DNA of 64,000 nucleotides from Sphingopyxis sp. (GCA_013823985.1 PNNB01000047.1:124001-188000); one strand, 5' to 3'. Numbered from the stretch's first letter, positions 41,294 through 51,603 are shown. Program-made: numbers and translations. The notes: generated from the sequence alone by a model not told the origin.

Positions 41294-44200
41294 TCGATAT
41301 TTCCTTTGTGTCGATAGACGGCGTTTCAGCCTTATTTTCATCACTGCGAACAACCAACAGGTACATCGCCGGTGTTACAATACGTGATAGCAGCGTCGAC
41401 GAAATCAAGCCCCCGATTAACACAATTGCCAATGGACCGTATAAACTACCCCCAAAAAGCGCCAAAGGCATCAAGCCGCCAATTGCCGTCACCGAGGTCA
41501 AGAGCACAGGTAGAAAGCGAACCTCCCCCGCTTTTTCAATTGCCTCACGCAACGCCATTCCCCTTTCCCGCAATTGGCTGGTGAAATCGACAAGCAATAT
41601 CGAGTTTTTGATTTCAATACCTACCAACGCGATGAAACCGATAACCGCCAGAAAGGATAAATTATTTCCTGTAATCAAAAGGGCAATCAGACCGCCGAAC
41701 GTACCAAGCGGAACAACGCCGGCAACAACCAGCGCTTCCTTGAACCGACCGAACTCTGCGACGAGGATGGCAAAGATGCTGAACATAGCAATCATGACGA
41801 TTGGGCCAAAGCCTGCAAAAGTGTCGTTTATCTTTTCCGCTTCTCCCCCAATCTCAATAGAATAACCCGGTTTAAGCGGTATCGAATCCATTTTCTGTTG
41901 CGCGTCACGATTGACCTTCGAAACGACGGCACCGTCGGAAATCTGTGCGGTAATGCTTATGTTGCGTTCCAGATTATATCGGTAAATTGCTGCTGGTGTG
42001 GATTCCAATATTGGTCGGCTAATCTCTGAAAGCTGAACCGATTGACCGCTGCGGTTCGAAACATAGATAGACTCCAGCGCCGATACAGGCTGTGTTTCCG
42101 CCAAAGGCAACCGAACTACGACGGGATAACTATCGCCCTCGCTGTCCCGAAACGTTCCAGACCTTTCCCCAGAAAGAGCAAGCCTGATCGCTCGCCGAGG
42201 TGCGCCAGATGGAACGTCCAATAATGCTGCCTTTGCATCGTCGATCCTGACGTCTAGATCGACGCGATCAAATGCTACAGGATTGTTTACGTCACGGGCA
42301 CCGGGCGTATCCCTTAATATCTGCTCCATTTTCGCAGCGATGTTGCGAAGTTCTTCCTGTTCGGGCCCATAGACACGAAACTCGACAGGCGCGTTGATAG
42401 GTGCGCCGTTTTGGAAAAGGACGATCTTAATTCGCGCTCCTGGAATGAGATCGAGTTTTTGTCTTAAGCGGTCTACCATAGCCCGTGACTGCGCCCCCTC
42501 CCATTCGTCCATGATTGCCAAAACTTCGCCATGGGTGGGGTTTTCACCCCGTTGGAACACATTGTAAAAAACCGGGGGATTGTACGCGCCCACATTTTCC
42601 GCGCGTACCGTAATGGCTGGTTCCGATTTGAGAACTTCTGAAACCTGTCGCACGATACGGCCAGTTTCTTCAATGCTGGAGCCCTGTTCCGCTTCAACGG
42701 TAACACGAAAATAGGAAGTGTCTGCATTGGGAAAAAGGCTGAAGCCAAGAACGGGGACTAGGAAAAAGGCGGCGCATGTTACGGCCAATGCGCCCCAAAC
42801 CGTCCGACGAGGCCGATCCAATGCCCAGTGCAACATGGGATGATAAAAGCGGTCGATTTTTCCCATCAACCACCGAAGTAATGCATTCCCGCCTTCTTCT
42901 TCATCCCGGCTTAAAATCCGACTAGCCAAAAAGGGAACGATAGTAAGCGATACAAGCATCGAAGCAGTAATTGTCGCTACTATGGTTGCAATAAAGCTTT
43001 GCGTAAACTTCCCGGCGCCCTCGGGTAGGAAGAATAGTGGGAAAAAGGCAAAAACCAGCACTCCAGTCGAGCCCATAACGGCCATCGAGATCTCTTTTGT
43101 GCCGTCGATTGCCGCCTCATCGCGGCTTTTGCCCATCCGCAAATGCCGCGCAATGTTTTCGACGACGACGATGGAATCGTCCACCAGAAGCCCCAGAGAC
43201 AAAATAAAACCTGCCACGACAAGTTGGCTAAGATTGAAACCCATAGCGGAAATTGCAAGCAGACCCGATGCAATGGACAGTGGGATTGAAATCATAACAA
43301 TGATCGACGCGCGCCAACCGAGAGGCAGCAACGTAAAAAGAACGAGAAATAGAGCGATGCCAAAGTCTCTTGCGAGTTCTTTTAAGCGTTTTGTGATATC
43401 TCGGCTTTGGTCAAACTGAACAATCGCCTTAATGTCTGGGGGGAGCAGCTTTTGCTGGAGCGCCAATTCTTCCACCAGCAAATTGCGTAATTTAGTCGCG
43501 TCAGTTCCTTGCTTTTGATTAGCTGTTATCCAGATCGCTCTCTTCCCGTTGTGACTTACTTTGACGCGTTGTTCGGCGGCGCCATATTTTATCTCCGCAA
43601 TGTCGCCCACGCGCAGCAACGTTCCATCATTGCTTCGCAATGGGAGGTTTCTAATCGTTTCCAGATCACGATATGCGCCGCCTGCCTCCACGTTGAAGCG
43701 CCGCGTTCCACTAGTAACGGCACCGGCGGGTACATCCGCACCTCCTAATCTTATTGCATCGGCTACAGCGTTTGCCGGGACTCGAAGGGCGGCAAGCCGA
43801 CCTGCATCGATTGCCACGCTTATTTCGGGCTGCGGCAGACCATAAATTTCGGTTTGTCGGACTTCCTTATACCGGCCGAGCGCCTCGCTGATGTCTCGGG
43901 CATATTTCTCCATTCGATACCAGCTTGCTGAATCACTCAGCAACGCAATCTGCAAAATGGAGGTATTTGTTGTTCGGATTTTTTCGAACGTCAGTCGCTG
44001 AAGGTCCGATGGCAACTGGCTTCGGATAGCAGTGACTTCGCGAACAGTGTCGTTAAAATATTGATCAGGATCTCCTGACCAGTCGAATTCGGCGCGGATT
44101 ACAGCGCTTCCATCTGTACTTGTGGACGCCACATTTTGCACATCCTCCAAACCTTGGATCAGTTCCTCGATTGGTTTGGTGATTGTTTGCTCAATTTCTG

Positions 44201-44369
44201 CAGGGTCAGCGCCCGGCTGTAGGGCCACAATCGAAACGACCGGCATCGAAAAATGGGGGTCCACTGCCCGAGGCACCTCTTGAAATGCCGAAAAGCCCAA
44301 GGCACTTAGCAATGCAAAAAGGACCAGCGTTAGCTGCCATCTCCGAATTGCGACTTCTGCGATATGCAT
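41283..44369 (-). CDS. RND-family efflux permease (inner-membrane, HAE-like)
   Basis: A 1028-residue RND transporter with 12 predicted helices and two large periplasmic loops, the AcrB/MdtBC type. Visible marks are the N-terminal helix, PAEIEQTITKPIEELIQGLEDVQNV, the helix-4 region GLLVDDSIVVVENIARHL with the proton-relay aspartates, and LVGIEIKNSILLVDF near helix 10. It pumps drugs, dyes or other hydrophobic compounds, or possibly metals, with the adaptor encoded directly upstream (3-bp gap). No outer-membrane factor gene is adjacent. Substrate unknown. Confidence 0.92.
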   Translation of the reverse strand: MHIAEVAIRRWQLTLVLFALLSALGFSAFQEVPRAVDPHFSMPVVSIVALQPGADPAEIEQTITKPIEELIQGLEDVQNVASTSTDGSAVIRAEFDWSGDPDQYFNDTVREVTAIRSQLPSDLQRLTFEKIRTTNTSILQIALLSDSASWYRMEKYARDISEALGRYKEVRQTEIYGLPQPEISVAIDAGRLAALRVPANAVADAIRLGGADVPAGAVTSGTRRFNVEAGGAYRDLETIRNLPLRSNDGTLLRVGDIAEIKYGAAEQRVKVSHNGKRAIWITANQKQGTDATKLRNLLVEELALQQKLLPPDIKAIVQFDQSRDITKRLKELARDFGIALFLVLFTLLPLGWRASIIVMISIPLSIASGLLAISAMGFNLSQLVVAGFILSLGLLVDDSIVVVENIARHLRMGKSRDEAAIDGTKEISMAVMGSTGVLVFAFFPLFFLPEGAGKFTQSFIATIVATITASMLVSLTIVPFLASRILSRDEEEGGNALLRWLMGKIDRFYHPMLHWALDRPRRTVWGALAVTCAAFFLVPVLGFSLFPNADTSYFRVTVEAEQGSSIEETGRIVRQVSEVLKSEPAITVRAENVGAYNPPVFYNVFQRGENPTHGEVLAIMDEWEGAQSRAMVDRLRQKLDLIPGARIKIVLFQNGAPINAPVEFRVYGPEQEELRNIAAKMEQILRDTPGARDVNNPVAFDRVDLDVRIDDAKAALLDVPSGAPRRAIRLALSGERSGTFRDSEGDSYPVVVRLPLAETQPVSALESIYVSNRSGQSVQLSEISRPILESTPAAIYRYNLERNISITAQISDGAVVSKVNRDAQQKMDSIPLKPGYSIEIGGEAEKINDTFAGFGPIVMIAMFSIFAILVAEFGRFKEALVVAGVVPLGTFGGLIALLITGNNLSFLAVIGFIALVGIEIKNSILLVDFTSQLRERGMALREAIEKAGEVRFLPVLLTSVTAIGGLMPLALFGGSLYGPLAIVLIGGLISSTLLSRIVTPAMYLLVVRSDENKAETPSIDTKEISNAT

Positions 44370-44372
44370 AGG

Positions 44373-45425
44373 TCAACGCGCCGTTTGGATGGCGCGGACT
44401 TTTGAACCTGGCCGAAGCTTTTCAAGCCCGGACGTCACGATCTGATCCCCCGCCAAGAGGCCTCCCGAAACGATAACGAACTGGTCAGTCAGCCGTTCAA
44501 TGGCAACGTTGCGTGTTTCAACCTTATTTTCGGCGTTCACGACATAGACCAGGCCCTCACCTGTGCGTACGCCAAACAAAGCGCTAGCCGGGATTTGAAG
44601 CGAGCCATTTTCCGATGCGGGTAACTTGATAGTGGCGGTACCAATCTGACCTGAACGCAGCTTGGGGTTACCAGGTAAGGCGAATTGGACAGTGAACGCT
44701 CCTGTGGCTTCATTCGCACGGCCGTCAATTTCCGAGATAGTTGCTTGAATTGGACCGCTTGCAAGCGACTCAATGGAGATTTCTGCCGCCATGCCGACAC
44801 GTAATTTAGTGGCATCACGATCGATGATGGGCACCCTGAAGATGAAGCCGGAATCGCCTTCACCCAATATCAGCGCGGGTGTGCCCGCCGCAATAACTTG
44901 CCCTGCTTGCACGTTCCGCGCCAGAACAATACCACTGGAAGGTGCATAGAGTTGCGCCGTACCAGATGCAAAACCGGCTTGCCGGACGCGGGCATCTGCG
45001 GCCTTTAGTGCAGATTCCGCAGCCTCGAAACGGGCTTTTGTAATCCATCCGTCAGCATAAAGTGACCGAACCCTTTCAAATTCGGAACGGGCACGATCGC
45101 GCTCGGCAGTGGCAACACTGACATCGGCACCGACAGTTGTTGTATCTAAAGCAGCCAGCAAAGCACCACGCTTGACGCTGTCGCCTTCTTCAAACCGGAC
45201 GGTCGCGACCTTACCAGCCGTCGTGAAGCCCAGGGGTGTCTCGCGACGAAAGCGAACGGTTCCGACCGCATTGATTGTTCGCTGCAGGCTTTCGCGTTGC
45301 ACGATATAGACTTGCACAGGATGCACATCGTTTGCCGCGGCCTTCGGTGCGTCACTCTCCCCTCCGCAAGCTGCGACGAGGCTGAGGGCTCCCATCAATG
45401 GCAACAATCTCGAAAAACGCGGCAA
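44373..45425 (-). CDS. RND efflux membrane-fusion lipoprotein
   Basis: About 350 residues. With the TTG start at 45425, preceded by GGGAGG at a suitable distance, the protein begins with a lipoprotein signal ending VAAC (about residue 19). ATG at 45395 would give a shorter signal. The mature part has the lipoyl/coiled-coil hairpin (VATVRFEEGDSVKRGALLAALD, then DGWITKARFEAAESAL), the YAPSSGIVLARNVQAGQVI strand and beta-barrel domain. It links the RND pump to an outer-membrane channel. The order adaptor-pump-msrA is leftward with almost no spacing. Confidence 0.85.
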   Translation of the reverse strand: MPRFSRLLPLMGALSLVAACGGESDAPKAAANDVHPVQVYIVQRESLQRTINAVGTVRFRRETPLGFTTAGKVATVRFEEGDSVKRGALLAALDTTTVGADVSVATAERDRARSEFERVRSLYADGWITKARFEAAESALKAADARVRQAGFASGTAQLYAPSSGIVLARNVQAGQVIAAGTPALILGEGDSGFIFRVPIIDRDATKLRVGMAAEISIESLASGPIQATISEIDGRANEATGAFTVQFALPGNPKLRSGQIGTATIKLPASENGSLQIPASALFGVRTGEGLVYVVNAENKVETRNVAIERLTDQFVIVSGGLLAGDQIVTSGLEKLRPGSKVRAIQTAR

Positions 45426-45510
45426 CGCCTGCCCTCCCCTATATATTTCTTCGGCCCGTGATAGGACAAACCAATCTAAGATGAAACAACATCCTAATAT
45501 GCAACTGAAA

Positions 45511-46464
45511 TCAGTTTCCCTCCTTGAGCAGAGGTGGTGGTAGCAGCCCATTCAATTTTGAAGAACGGCTCATCTCGCTGATTTCAGATTGCATTATCCC
45601 TACGCGACCCCGCCAACGCAAATGCGTTCCGTCCGAAATCAGTGCGGGATCCGTGGCCCGACCGAAGCGTTCAATAAAACGCAAAGCGGCTGAAGCATCG
45701 AAGCCTGCATTTGCCATCAACCATAGCGACAACTGATCCGCTTCTATTTCGGTCGCTCTTATACGAGCCGCGCTTTTTTTCCCTTTTTTCAGTTTTTCGC
45801 GGTGCTCAAGCAAGTTGTGCGACAATTCGTGCGCCACTGCAGCTGCGAGTTCATCATCATTGGCGGCGAAGCGTACCAACGCTTCGGTGATCCGGACATT
45901 GTAACCGTCCGCCCCGGCATCAAGCTTTGATTTAGTGTCGATCCAGAAGCGCGACGCGCAGATAGCCGGGGGATTCAATTTGAATGTTCTCGGACCGGAC
46001 GCGGTTTCCAACTTAACCTCGATAGCTCCATTGGCCATTAGTGCCGACCGGAATTGCTCTTGCACATCCTCGATACGCTGTGCGCTCTTTGCTTTTGATG
46101 CGCGGGTCGACCAATTCCAGGTCGCCCCATTCATACCCAGCAATCCATCGCCTGCCGCTATCCCTGCTGTCTCGGCGGGACCGCCAGCGACAAGGCCTGC
46201 TACAGACACCGGCTCACGAAAGGCCAAGGCGGTGCGAACGGTTTCGAGATTAGGATATTGCCGCTCGTCTTGCAGCACCCAACCGGGGTTCCGCTCCAGC
46301 TTTTTGCAGAAGGGTGCGTTGGCGGCAGCCAACCGATAGCCGATTGTCGCGATCCGGACATCCTGCTCCACCAAGGCCTGATAGGCTTTAACCTCGTCCG
46401 GATTGGGAGCGGAAGTCGCAATTGTCGCGAGTCCGAGGACACCGCAAAATGCGATCGACTTCAT
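45511..46464 (-). CDS. M48-family zinc metalloprotease with PDZ-like domain
   Basis: A 317-residue exported protein with a signal peptide (1-18). A PDZ-like region (about 85-160, VAGLVAGGPAETAGIAAGDGLLGMNG) precedes the catalytic domain, which has the zinc motif HELSH (212-216) and downstream Glu in EIEADQLS (about 241). M48 enzymes of this kind act in envelope protein quality control. The order (PDZ before protease) is common in this subfamily of Proteobacteria. The start overlaps the end of the tsaC/sua5 gene by 4 bp, making a coupled pair, though no functional link is known. Confidence 0.85.
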   Translation of the reverse strand: MKSIAFCGVLGLATIATSAPNPDEVKAYQALVEQDVRIATIGYRLAAANAPFCKKLERNPGWVLQDERQYPNLETVRTALAFREPVSVAGLVAGGPAETAGIAAGDGLLGMNGATWNWSTRASKAKSAQRIEDVQEQFRSALMANGAIEVKLETASGPRTFKLNPPAICASRFWIDTKSKLDAGADGYNVRITEALVRFAANDDELAAAVAHELSHNLLEHREKLKKGKKSAARIRATEIEADQLSLWLMANAGFDASAALRFIERFGRATDPALISDGTHLRWRGRVGIMQSEISEMSRSSKLNGLLPPPLLKEGN

Positions 46465-47417
46465 CGTGTGGCAGCTCTTTTCAAACGATCGTTAATGGCC
46501 ACTCCTATGCCTTCGTCGGGAATATTCGCCACAGCTATTGATCGATATGGGCTGGCATCGGCACGATGCAAGGCATCGAAGAGGTGAGCTGCCGCTTGGG
46601 CAAGGTCAGCGGTGGGGGATAGATTGTCATGCCCTGCCACCGCTCCAAAACCGATGAGCCATTCGCCATCTTGGGCTGTTTGGGCATTTAACCGGACTGC
46701 TTTGGTGGGGGCATAGTGGCTTGCAAGTTGACCGGGTGCTTCGACTTTTTCGTCGGTTTGTTTACGCCCCTGAAGCTTGGAGAAGGTTTGAAGAGATTCG
46801 GCTGTAACGGGTCCTGGGCGCAATATATCTATATTTTCCAGACGTATAGCAGCAATAGTTGATTCCAAACCTTCTTGACAGGGTCCGGCATCCAAAATCA
46901 TAGGCACGGCCCCGCCGAGACTTGCCAAAACATGCTCTGCGCGGGTCGGGCTGATGCCGCCGCTTTTGTTCGCCGAGGGCGCCGCAAGGTTGAGTCCGCT
47001 CTTGGCCAGCACCGCCTGCATGACTGGATGCGCAGGGCACCGCAGCGCAATCGTCGGCAGGCCCGCGGTCACAGCCGCTGCAACCCTAGCCCCTTCGCAC
47101 AACGGCAGGACAAGGGTCAAAGCCCCCGGCCAGAATGCCGCCGCCAGTTGCCGCGCCAAGGGTCCGAACTCTGCTAATTCCTCGGCTGCGGCCAAGTCGG
47201 GCACATGTACAATCAAGGGATTGAAGTCCGGCCGCCCTTTGGCGGCATAAATATGCGCCACCGCGTCCGCGTTGCTGGCATCGGCGGCAAGACCGTAAAC
47301 CGTCTCGGTGGGAATCGCCACGATCTGCCCACTCCGCAAAAGGTCCGCAGCAGCCGTAATGGCAGCATCATCGGCGGGCACAACCCAGCCATTCCCCAAG
47401 GTATTTGAGCCTAGCAT
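46461..47417 (-). CDS. tsaC: L-threonylcarbamoyladenylate synthase (Sua5-type)
   Basis: A 318-residue protein that makes threonylcarbamoyl-AMP for the t6A tRNA modification. The YrdC-like domain fills about 10-210: IVAIPTETVYGLAADA, KGRPDFNPLIVHV, FWPGALTLVLPL and APSANKSGGISPT. A C-terminal Sua5 domain (about 225-318, APGQLASHYAPTKAVRL) marks it as the long Sua5 form rather than short TsaC. The gene is upstream of, and overlaps, the M48 protease gene. Confidence 0.93.
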   Translation of the reverse strand: MLGSNTLGNGWVVPADDAAITAAADLLRSGQIVAIPTETVYGLAADASNADAVAHIYAAKGRPDFNPLIVHVPDLAAAEELAEFGPLARQLAAAFWPGALTLVLPLCEGARVAAAVTAGLPTIALRCPAHPVMQAVLAKSGLNLAAPSANKSGGISPTRAEHVLASLGGAVPMILDAGPCQEGLESTIAAIRLENIDILRPGPVTAESLQTFSKLQGRKQTDEKVEAPGQLASHYAPTKAVRLNAQTAQDGEWLIGFGAVAGHDNLSPTADLAQAAAHLFDALHRADASPYRSIAVANIPDEGIGVAINDRLKRAATR

Positions 47418-47472
47418 AAGTTCGGTCTATAGGCGCTTAGCAACCCGCTTTCACAGGAAATTATTGCAACCC

Positions 47473-49209
47473 ATGTCCTTTACCGCCCCCATCGCCGAGC
47501 AGCTCTTCGTTTTGAAGCATATCAACGGAATCGAGGCCCTGGCCGGCCATAACCGATTTGCGGATACCACCACCGACGTGGTGCAGGCGATTGTCGAAGG
47601 CATCGGTGAATTTGCCGCCGCCGAATTCGCCCCGCTCAACCGGATCGGCGATGTAGTCGGCGCCCGCCTAGTCGATGGCAAGGTCGTGATGCCGGACGGC
47701 TTTGTAGCCGCCTATCAGGCCTATGTCGCCAATGGTTGGGGATCAATCAACGCCCCGTCCGATTTTGGCGGACAGGGCCTGCCGTTCAGCCTTGCGACGG
47801 TCGCACTCGATTCCCTTGGCGCGGCCAATATGGCCTTCGCGCTGTGCCCGATCCTGTCGGTCGGCGCGATCGAGGCCATCAACCACCATGGGTCGGACGC
47901 GCAAAAGGCCATGTATCTGCCCAAATTATCAACCGCCGAATGGAGCGGGACGATGAACCTGACCGAGCCACAGGCCGGGTCGGACGTCGGTGCGCTGCGG
48001 GCAACGGCCACGCCGCGAGCAGATGGCCGATACCAGATCCGCGGTCAGAAAATCTACATCAGCTTCGGCGACCACGATATGGTCGAAAATATCGTCCATC
48101 TGGTCCTCGCCCGCACACCTGATGCACCTGCAGGAACGAAGGGCATATCGCTTTTCCTGGTGCCCAAGCATCAGGTCAACGCCGATGGCAGCCTCGGAAA
48201 CGCCAATGACATCAAGGTAGTTTCGATCGAGCATAAGATGGGCATCAATGCGTCGCCCACCTGCGTTCTGGCCTTTGGCGAAGAGGGCGAATGTGTCGGC
48301 GAATTGATCGGCCTCGAATTTGGCGGCATGCGCGCCATGTTCACGATGATGAACAATGCGCGCCTCAATGTCGGCCTCCAAGGCGTCCAGATTGCCGAAG
48401 CCGCAACGCAGAAAGCTATCTGGTTCGCGCGTGAGCGGGTGCAGTCCGCCAAGGCGGGCGGGACATCACGCGATTCTGTGGCGATTATCGAACATCCCGA
48501 TGTCCGCCGCATGTTGCTGCGCATGAAGGCCGGCACACAGGCCATTCGCGCGCTTCTCTATCTGGCGTCGGGTTATGTTGACCGTGCAGCGCTCGGCGAG
48601 GCTGGCGCGCGGGAGATGGTCGACCTTCTCACCCCGCTGGCCAAAACCTATGGCACCGACATGGGCAGCGAAATTGCCTCACTGGGTATTCAGGTGCATG
48701 GCGGCATGGGCTTTATCGAGGAAACCGGGGCCGCCCAATATTATCGCGATATCCGGATTGCCGCCATTTACGAAGGCACCAACGGCATACAGGCCGCCGA
48801 TCTGGTCGGGCGTAAGCTGGGCATGGAAGGTGGCGACGTCATCCGCCGGCATCTCCAGACCATCAGCACCGACGCCAAGGACAGCACCGCGCTCGCCGCT
48901 CTTGCCGGCGCCTGCGCTGAAGTGACCGAATGGATGATCGGCGCGAGCGTCGATGATCGTCTGGCCGGAAGCTATGCCTATACGCAGATGATGGCTGTCG
49001 CGACGTCGGGATGGCTGATGTTGCGGCAGTTGCGTGCCGCACAGGCCGAGCAGGCCGCCAGCGGAACCAACGCCTTTCTTGACGGAAAAATTGTCGCTTG
49101 CCGCTATTATCTTGAGGTGATGGTGGCCGAAGCCCTTGCCTTGAAAGGCAGCGCAATGGCAGGGTCAGAGCTGCTGTACGCGCTGGATGCAGAAGGGATG
49201 GCGGCTTGA
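47473..49209 (+). CDS. Acyl-CoA dehydrogenase (long, DmdC-like form)
   Basis: A 578-residue FAD flavoenzyme. The middle contains GTMNLTEPQAGSDVGALRATA (flavin/substrate site), and the C-terminal part GIQVHGGMGFIEETGAAQYYRDIRIAAIYEGTNGIQAADLVGRKL, including the catalytic-Glu region IYEGTNGIQ. An extra C-terminal domain (about 470-578) is typical of the ~590-residue subgroup to which 3-methylmercaptopropionyl-CoA dehydrogenase DmdC belongs. Exact substrate (fatty acyl- or sulfur-containing acyl-CoA) is not settled. ATG 47473 begins the family N terminus. The next gene starts within its stop codon. Confidence 0.9.
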   Translation: MSFTAPIAEQLFVLKHINGIEALAGHNRFADTTTDVVQAIVEGIGEFAAAEFAPLNRIGDVVGARLVDGKVVMPDGFVAAYQAYVANGWGSINAPSDFGGQGLPFSLATVALDSLGAANMAFALCPILSVGAIEAINHHGSDAQKAMYLPKLSTAEWSGTMNLTEPQAGSDVGALRATATPRADGRYQIRGQKIYISFGDHDMVENIVHLVLARTPDAPAGTKGISLFLVPKHQVNADGSLGNANDIKVVSIEHKMGINASPTCVLAFGEEGECVGELIGLEFGGMRAMFTMMNNARLNVGLQGVQIAEAATQKAIWFARERVQSAKAGGTSRDSVAIIEHPDVRRMLLRMKAGTQAIRALLYLASGYVDRAALGEAGAREMVDLLTPLAKTYGTDMGSEIASLGIQVHGGMGFIEETGAAQYYRDIRIAAIYEGTNGIQAADLVGRKLGMEGGDVIRRHLQTISTDAKDSTALAALAGACAEVTEWMIGASVDDRLAGSYAYTQMMAVATSGWLMLRQLRAAQAEQAASGTNAFLDGKIVACRYYLEVMVAEALALKGSAMAGSELLYALDAEGMAA

Positions 49210-50021
49210 ACACAGATATTCTGAAGCGCATCGCCGAAGCGCTCGAAAGACTGTCTCCCCCGCCTGCCCCGCCGATGGACCTGTCGGCGCACCCTGCCTA
49301 TCATTGGGACGGAAAGCGTCTTGCGCCCGTCCATCATTTCCGTCCGCTTCCTGCGGATTTGATCGTAGGCGTCGATCGCCAAAAGACCGACATGCTCGAA
49401 AACAGCCGCCGCCACGCATCGGGCGCGGCAGCCCATGACGTTCTTCTCTGGGGTGCGCGCGGCATGGGGAAATCGGCGCTGGTCAAATCGGTTGTTGGGG
49501 AATTGCAGAAGGAGGGCCTGTTCGTAGCGCTGGTGGAGGCATCCTCTGCTCATCTCGCGACATTGCCTCTCTTGTTCGAAGAACTGTCGATATCGGGACG
49601 GCGATTCATCCTGTTCGTCGACGACATCGCCTTTGATGCGCACGACAACGGACCGCGCCTGCTCCGTTCCCTTTTGGAAGGCGGCGCGGAAGCCCGCCCC
49701 AACAATGTGCGTCTTTATGTCACATCCAACCGCCGCAACATCGTCGACCGGAAAATGGCCGAACAGGCCGACGCCATCAACGCCCGCGACAATATAGACG
49801 ACAGCCTGGCACTCGCCGACCGTTTTGGGTTGAAGCTTGGCTTTCAATATGCGGATCAGGAAGTCTACGTGTCCATGGTCGCGGCCTATGCCAACCATTT
49901 CGACCTTGACTGGGACGAGGCCGACGCCCTCGCCTTTGCCCACCAACGCGGAGGACGGTCCGGACGGGTTGCGTGGCACTATACGGTAGAACTCGCTGGC
50001 CGCGCGGGGCGCAAGATTTAG
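49206..50021 (+). CDS. DUF815-family AAA-type ATPase
   Basis: A 271-residue P-loop ATPase: Walker A WGARGMGKSALVK (about 81-93), Walker B FILFVDDIAFD, and sensor region VRLYVTSNRRNIVDRK. The pattern ILVDDLSF/YATSNRRHL is typical of DUF815. Family function is unknown. The TTG start at 49206 overlaps the stop of the acyl-CoA dehydrogenase gene, with AAGGGA upstream; a later ATG at residue 24 would cut conserved sequence. The next feature is a REPIN-like element. Confidence 0.85.
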   Translation: MNTDILKRIAEALERLSPPPAPPMDLSAHPAYHWDGKRLAPVHHFRPLPADLIVGVDRQKTDMLENSRRHASGAAAHDVLLWGARGMGKSALVKSVVGELQKEGLFVALVEASSAHLATLPLLFEELSISGRRFILFVDDIAFDAHDNGPRLLRSLLEGGAEARPNNVRLYVTSNRRNIVDRKMAEQADAINARDNIDDSLALADRFGLKLGFQYADQEVYVSMVAAYANHFDLDWDEADALAFAHQRGGRSGRVAWHYTVELAGRAGRKI

Positions 50022-50100
50022 GCAGCTGTTTAACCGGAAAAGGCGAAACGTCTGGTTCGCTCCGGCGTCGTTTTTGTTTTCGGCTCTGTTCTCTTTCGCC

Positions 50101-50243
50101 GTCACCCTGAACTTGTTTCAGGGTCCATTTTTCGGCCAAGCCCGCAGCTCGCAAAGTGGACCAACCGCGCGTCACCGCTTGGCATGCCACTAACAATTCG
50201 AAATTAAACTACGAAATAGACCCTGAAACAAGTTCAGGGTGAC
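50101..50243. repeat. REPIN-like inverted-repeat element 1
   Basis: Left arm GTCACCCTGAACTTGTTTCA (then GGGTC) and its reverse complement end a 143-bp element. Each arm is itself a hairpin, CCCTGAA/TTCAGGG. The interior does not encode a protein. A second copy lies at 52280. Sphingomonads often carry this arm sequence in intergenic DNA (recalled, not checked). Confidence 0.8.
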
Positions 50244-50267
50244 GTGGTAGAAGCTGTCCCCAACGCC

Positions 50268-51590
50268 TCAGCTTTTCGCCCGAACACGCCAGACAATATT
50301 GCCGACATCGTCGCTCACCAGCAACGCGCCATCCTTGGCGACTTGCAACATCGTCGGACGACCTTGGGCATTGCCGTCCTTATCGAGGAAGCCAGTCAGC
50401 ACGCGTACCGGTTTGCCCACTGGCTCTCCCTTGGGAAAGGGAACGAAGATCACGTCATATCCCGACGCTGGCTTACGGTTCCAGGAACCGTGGCGGGCGA
50501 CGAATGCGCCGTCGGTCAAGGATGCACCGAGCTTGGCATTATAGCCGAAGGCCAGACCCAATGGCGCGGTATGGGCACCCAAGGCATAATCGGGGCGACG
50601 TTCATATTCGCGTTTTTCCGGTTTGGGCGGCGATACGCGGGCATCGGTAAACCCACCCCAATAATGTTGCGGCCAGCCATAATCGGCACCGAATTCCACC
50701 AGTGCCAGATAATCCGGAACCAGATCGGAACCGAGCATGTCACGTTCGTTGACAACCGTCCACAAGCGCCCGGACTTGTCCCAGTCCAGACCGACCGGAT
50801 TGCGTAGACCCGACGAGTAAGGCATTTTCTTGCCCGAAGCGATATCGAGTTCAAGAACCATGGCCCGGCCCCGCTCGACCTCCATACCGCGTTCCGCGAT
50901 ATTGCTGTTCGATCCGACCGAAATATAGAGTTTTTTGCCATCGGGGGACGCCGCAAGATTGCGCGTCCAATGATTATTAGGCGCCATTGCATTGAGCTCG
51001 GTGACTTCACGCCCCTTGGCGGCAATGCTCGTCGCACCTTCCTTGTAGGGGAAGGCCAGCACGGCATCGGTGTTCGCGACATATAAGATATCGCCCACCA
51101 GAACCATGCCGAAGGGAGAGTTGAGGCCAGTGATATAAGGCGTCTTGAGTTCGGCCTTGCCGTCGCCGTCAGCATCGCGCAGCAGGCTGATCCGGTTTGC
51201 AGACGGCACACCTGCACCCGCTTTGCCCAGCAGCCAGCGCATGACCATACCCTCTACACCGCCGCCATCGCGTGGCGGCGAGTTGGATTCGGCCACCAGC
51301 ACGTCGCCATTGGGCAGGACATAGAGGTTACGGGGATGGTCAAGACCTTCCGCAAAGCGTTCGACCACCAAACCGGGTGCAGCCACAGGCGCTTCACCGG
51401 ATTTCCACCGGTCTACATCCGCGACGTTAATGGTCGGAAATGTTTCGGGACGCGGCTGGGTCAGCTCAGGCTTAGGCCCTTCCAACGCCGCAAGGGGAAG
51501 CTTCGCTTCGTCGGGGCGGGTCATGAACCATCCGACGATCAGGGCCAGAACGATAAAGATCAGGACAATGTTACGAACATGTTTCCACAT
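50268..51590 (-). CDS. Membrane-anchored sorbosone/glucose dehydrogenase-like protein
   Basis: A 440-residue protein with an N-terminal anchor helix (about 7-23, IVLIFIVLALIVGWF). A six-bladed beta-propeller follows, with VVERFAEGLDHPRNLYVLPNGDVLVAESN, TGLNSPFGMVLVGDILYVANTD, NNHWTRNLAASPDGKKLYISVGSNSN and ENERDMLGSD-type PQQ-pocket residues (VVNERDMLGSD). This matches the PQQ-dependent sugar dehydrogenase/L-sorbosone dehydrogenase family. Whether it binds PQQ is not proved, as no PQQ genes are near. A small membrane-protein gene lies 13 bp upstream in the same direction. Confidence 0.85.
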   Translation of the reverse strand: MWKHVRNIVLIFIVLALIVGWFMTRPDEAKLPLAALEGPKPELTQPRPETFPTINVADVDRWKSGEAPVAAPGLVVERFAEGLDHPRNLYVLPNGDVLVAESNSPPRDGGGVEGMVMRWLLGKAGAGVPSANRISLLRDADGDGKAELKTPYITGLNSPFGMVLVGDILYVANTDAVLAFPYKEGATSIAAKGREVTELNAMAPNNHWTRNLAASPDGKKLYISVGSNSNIAERGMEVERGRAMVLELDIASGKKMPYSSGLRNPVGLDWDKSGRLWTVVNERDMLGSDLVPDYLALVEFGADYGWPQHYWGGFTDARVSPPKPEKREYERRPDYALGAHTAPLGLAFGYNAKLGASLTDGAFVARHGSWNRKPASGYDVIFVPFPKGEPVGKPVRVLTGFLDKDGNAQGRPTMLQVAKDGALLVSDDVGNIVWRVRAKS

Positions 51591-51603
51591 GGTTTAAATC
51601 CTC